Source: CBDAUN01 sp965214615
Lineage (GTDB): Bacteria; Pseudomonadota; Gammaproteobacteria; Arenicellales; JAJDZL01
NCBI GenBank assembly: GCA_965214615.1
Contig: OZ243952.1
Span: 1,674,001 to 1,738,000, forward strand
DNA length: 64,000 nucleotides
Reading direction: 5' to 3'
The notes beneath the pieces are model-generated. The model was not told the origin of the DNA. It made no database searches and saw nothing but the letters and a program-made list of their open reading frames with translations. Each line of letters opens with the position of its first letter. Position 1 is the stretch's first letter. The translations under genes and the position numbers were made by a program. Below are positions 63,901-64,000 of this stretch, one piece after another.

Positions 63901-64000
63901 GGCCTGATGGCGGTACTGGTACTTCTGCGCCGCCGCGGTACCGCCGCTGCCGGCCGGAGCCGACCATGAAAGCGATACCTGCGTGTCGCCGGGGGTCGCG
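60931..64000 (-). CDS. Large surface protein with FN3, Calx-beta-like and beta-barrel domains (N-terminus outside window)
   Basis: The frame is open to the window edge; the GTG at 63819 is internal. Reading inward from the edge: an FN3 domain (DTQVSLSWSAPAGSGG, then VTVTGLTNGTQYAFALRAVNAAG); an Ig-like repeat (VSITRRSPTTSPTSADTLTW..DFQVSNTTATP); two Calx-beta-like repeats (ITIDSPGVAEGGDGTTATIALNV, TVIIRLSNPTGAQF, GTIRDDD); and another strand-rich segment. The last 430 residues are barrel-like (GLRAWGALGFGRGRLHTT, GGFSVSAFADAFAARTT) and end in VSGRVEATWRW with a terminal aromatic. That pattern suggests an outer-membrane C-terminal barrel of autotransporter type. It is visibly GC-richer than its neighbours. 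There is no stop or frameshift within. Confidence 0.85.
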   Translation of the reverse strand, partial: ATPGDTQVSLSWSAPAGSGGTAAAQKYQYRHQAGSGVTAGSWTDVADGPDDGIDAGDETTVTVTGLTNGTQYAFALRAVNAAGNGDAAAATATPSSSDTTAPKVVSITRRSPTTSPTSADTLTWRVIFDEAVVNVDASDFQVSNTTATPAVTAVSGTTYDVQASGGNLAGLNATVTLSFNSGHDIEDASSNALVPNPEPAGTNDNTFAVENIVVTITAGPAVTEGEAARFTLNADPAPGAALTVDVTVAQSGAFAAPGDIGAKRVTIAAGASSAAYEVATLGDTVDEAHGSVTVTVNTGTGYEAGTPSSATVAVRDDDETITPPRAPQITIDSPGVAEGGDGTTATIALNVTLSAAASAPVTVDYADSLEGSAASRDDYDALAAGTLTFAPGERRHTIAVKVIGDDIDEGDGETVIIRLSNPTGAQFAGSAATIDGTGTIRDDDRAGIRLSTSAVRIAEPGGTQSYKVFLTSDPDGTATVAVASADERVATVSPAVLTFNTVNWNEGLEVTVTAAGATGSSTRIRHDPSGDGGYDSAPGASVRVYAGESSAEGIETWIGRFGAALASQIRDTVRDRMSQAGPGPDTVTIAGQAMQLEAGAGRNGEYAARTGYGADPDSLMYPMDDEPEIRHLSNREAFGTSSFSIKGTGPGTRGGSVWGQASTAEFDGRDGADTVDGRLKSAIAGAEMRRPGWIAGASVSRAEADGGYVGENGLKVDFKSHLTAVTPYAGIDIGEGLRAWGALGFGRGRLHTTRDGAGEIETDLDWRMIAAGASRDLAAPGAAGGFSVSAFADAFAARTTSRQNAAIERIEADASQLRLGIGGRRSLTLSDGRAMAVELDAALRRDAGVGDDGTGIDIGGSVRWGVSDRIWAGAEGRALALHGVSGRTEVSAAMSMDYDRDRATLAGPSATLGVSTGTAQSAGYLHESAGLPATRRETDTDPAWNAEYAYGVEFGRSGLVRSHYLRSRWGGDGRSQALGIRLQPDSRNAPRFSLDAYVSNVRGGADSSADEVSGRVEATWRW

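Overview
The window looks like a chromosomal segment of a Gammaproteobacterium. Most blocks match conserved gammaproteobacterial, often Pseudomonas-like, gene orders: cmk-rpsA-ihfB-lapA-lapB; methylthioinosine phosphorylase-csiV-def/mfd; ispD-ispF; trxB-ftsK-lolA-rarA-serS; aceE-aceF-lpdA; uvrA-MFS-ssb; rpsF-rpsR-rplI-dnaB-alr; and map-glnD-dapD. GTG and TTG starts are common. I found no rRNA, tRNA, CRISPR array, prophage or intact insertion sequence. The species cannot be named from this sequence alone.

Layout. 1-4050: translation and envelope genes (cmk end, S1, IHF-beta, LapA/LapB), closed by a clear intrinsic terminator. 4220-10105: purine salvage, CsiV, peptide deformylase and Mfd. 10440-16081: a small unknown gene and a five-gene branched-chain-amino-acid-type ABC importer, all on the minus strand, with a strong stem-loop just after the binding-protein gene. 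16760-20200: an operon of circularly permuted ATP-grasp, alpha-E and transglutaminase-like proteins behind a good sigma70-type promoter. 20548-24926: a sulfatase, ispD/ispF, an Smr-domain protein and trxB. 25602-31377: ftsK (split by a frameshift), lolA, rarA and serS. 31403-39563: the pyruvate dehydrogenase complex, interrupted between aceE and aceF by a GNAT acetyltransferase, a decayed second GNAT and a crotonase. 39625-44841: uvrA, an MFS exporter, ssb and a TerB-like protein. 45435-47966: an oxidoreductase and aminotransferase pair resembling a 3-amino-sugar (GnnA/GnnB) pathway, plus a DUF192 protein.

47967-51070 is a decaying accessory patch. It holds one intact Rpn-type nuclease, a truncated duplicate of it with expanded 12-bp repeats, a broken GPP34-like gene with an in-frame stop, and a possible third Rpn tail. 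51071-56172 returns to core genes: a crotonase, ribosomal proteins S6/S18/L9 (S6 and L9 carry unusual acidic tails), DnaB and alanine racemase. 56191-60492 is dapD-glnD-map. The right edge (60931-64000) is one very long, visibly GC-richer gene for a surface protein with FN3 and Calx-beta-like domains and a C-terminal beta-barrel. It runs off the window.

Most of the window is housekeeping. The parts most worth a second look are the ATP-grasp/alpha-E/transglutaminase operon, the candidate amino-sugar pair, the ftsK frameshift, the tailed S6 and L9, the accessory patch, and the surface protein.
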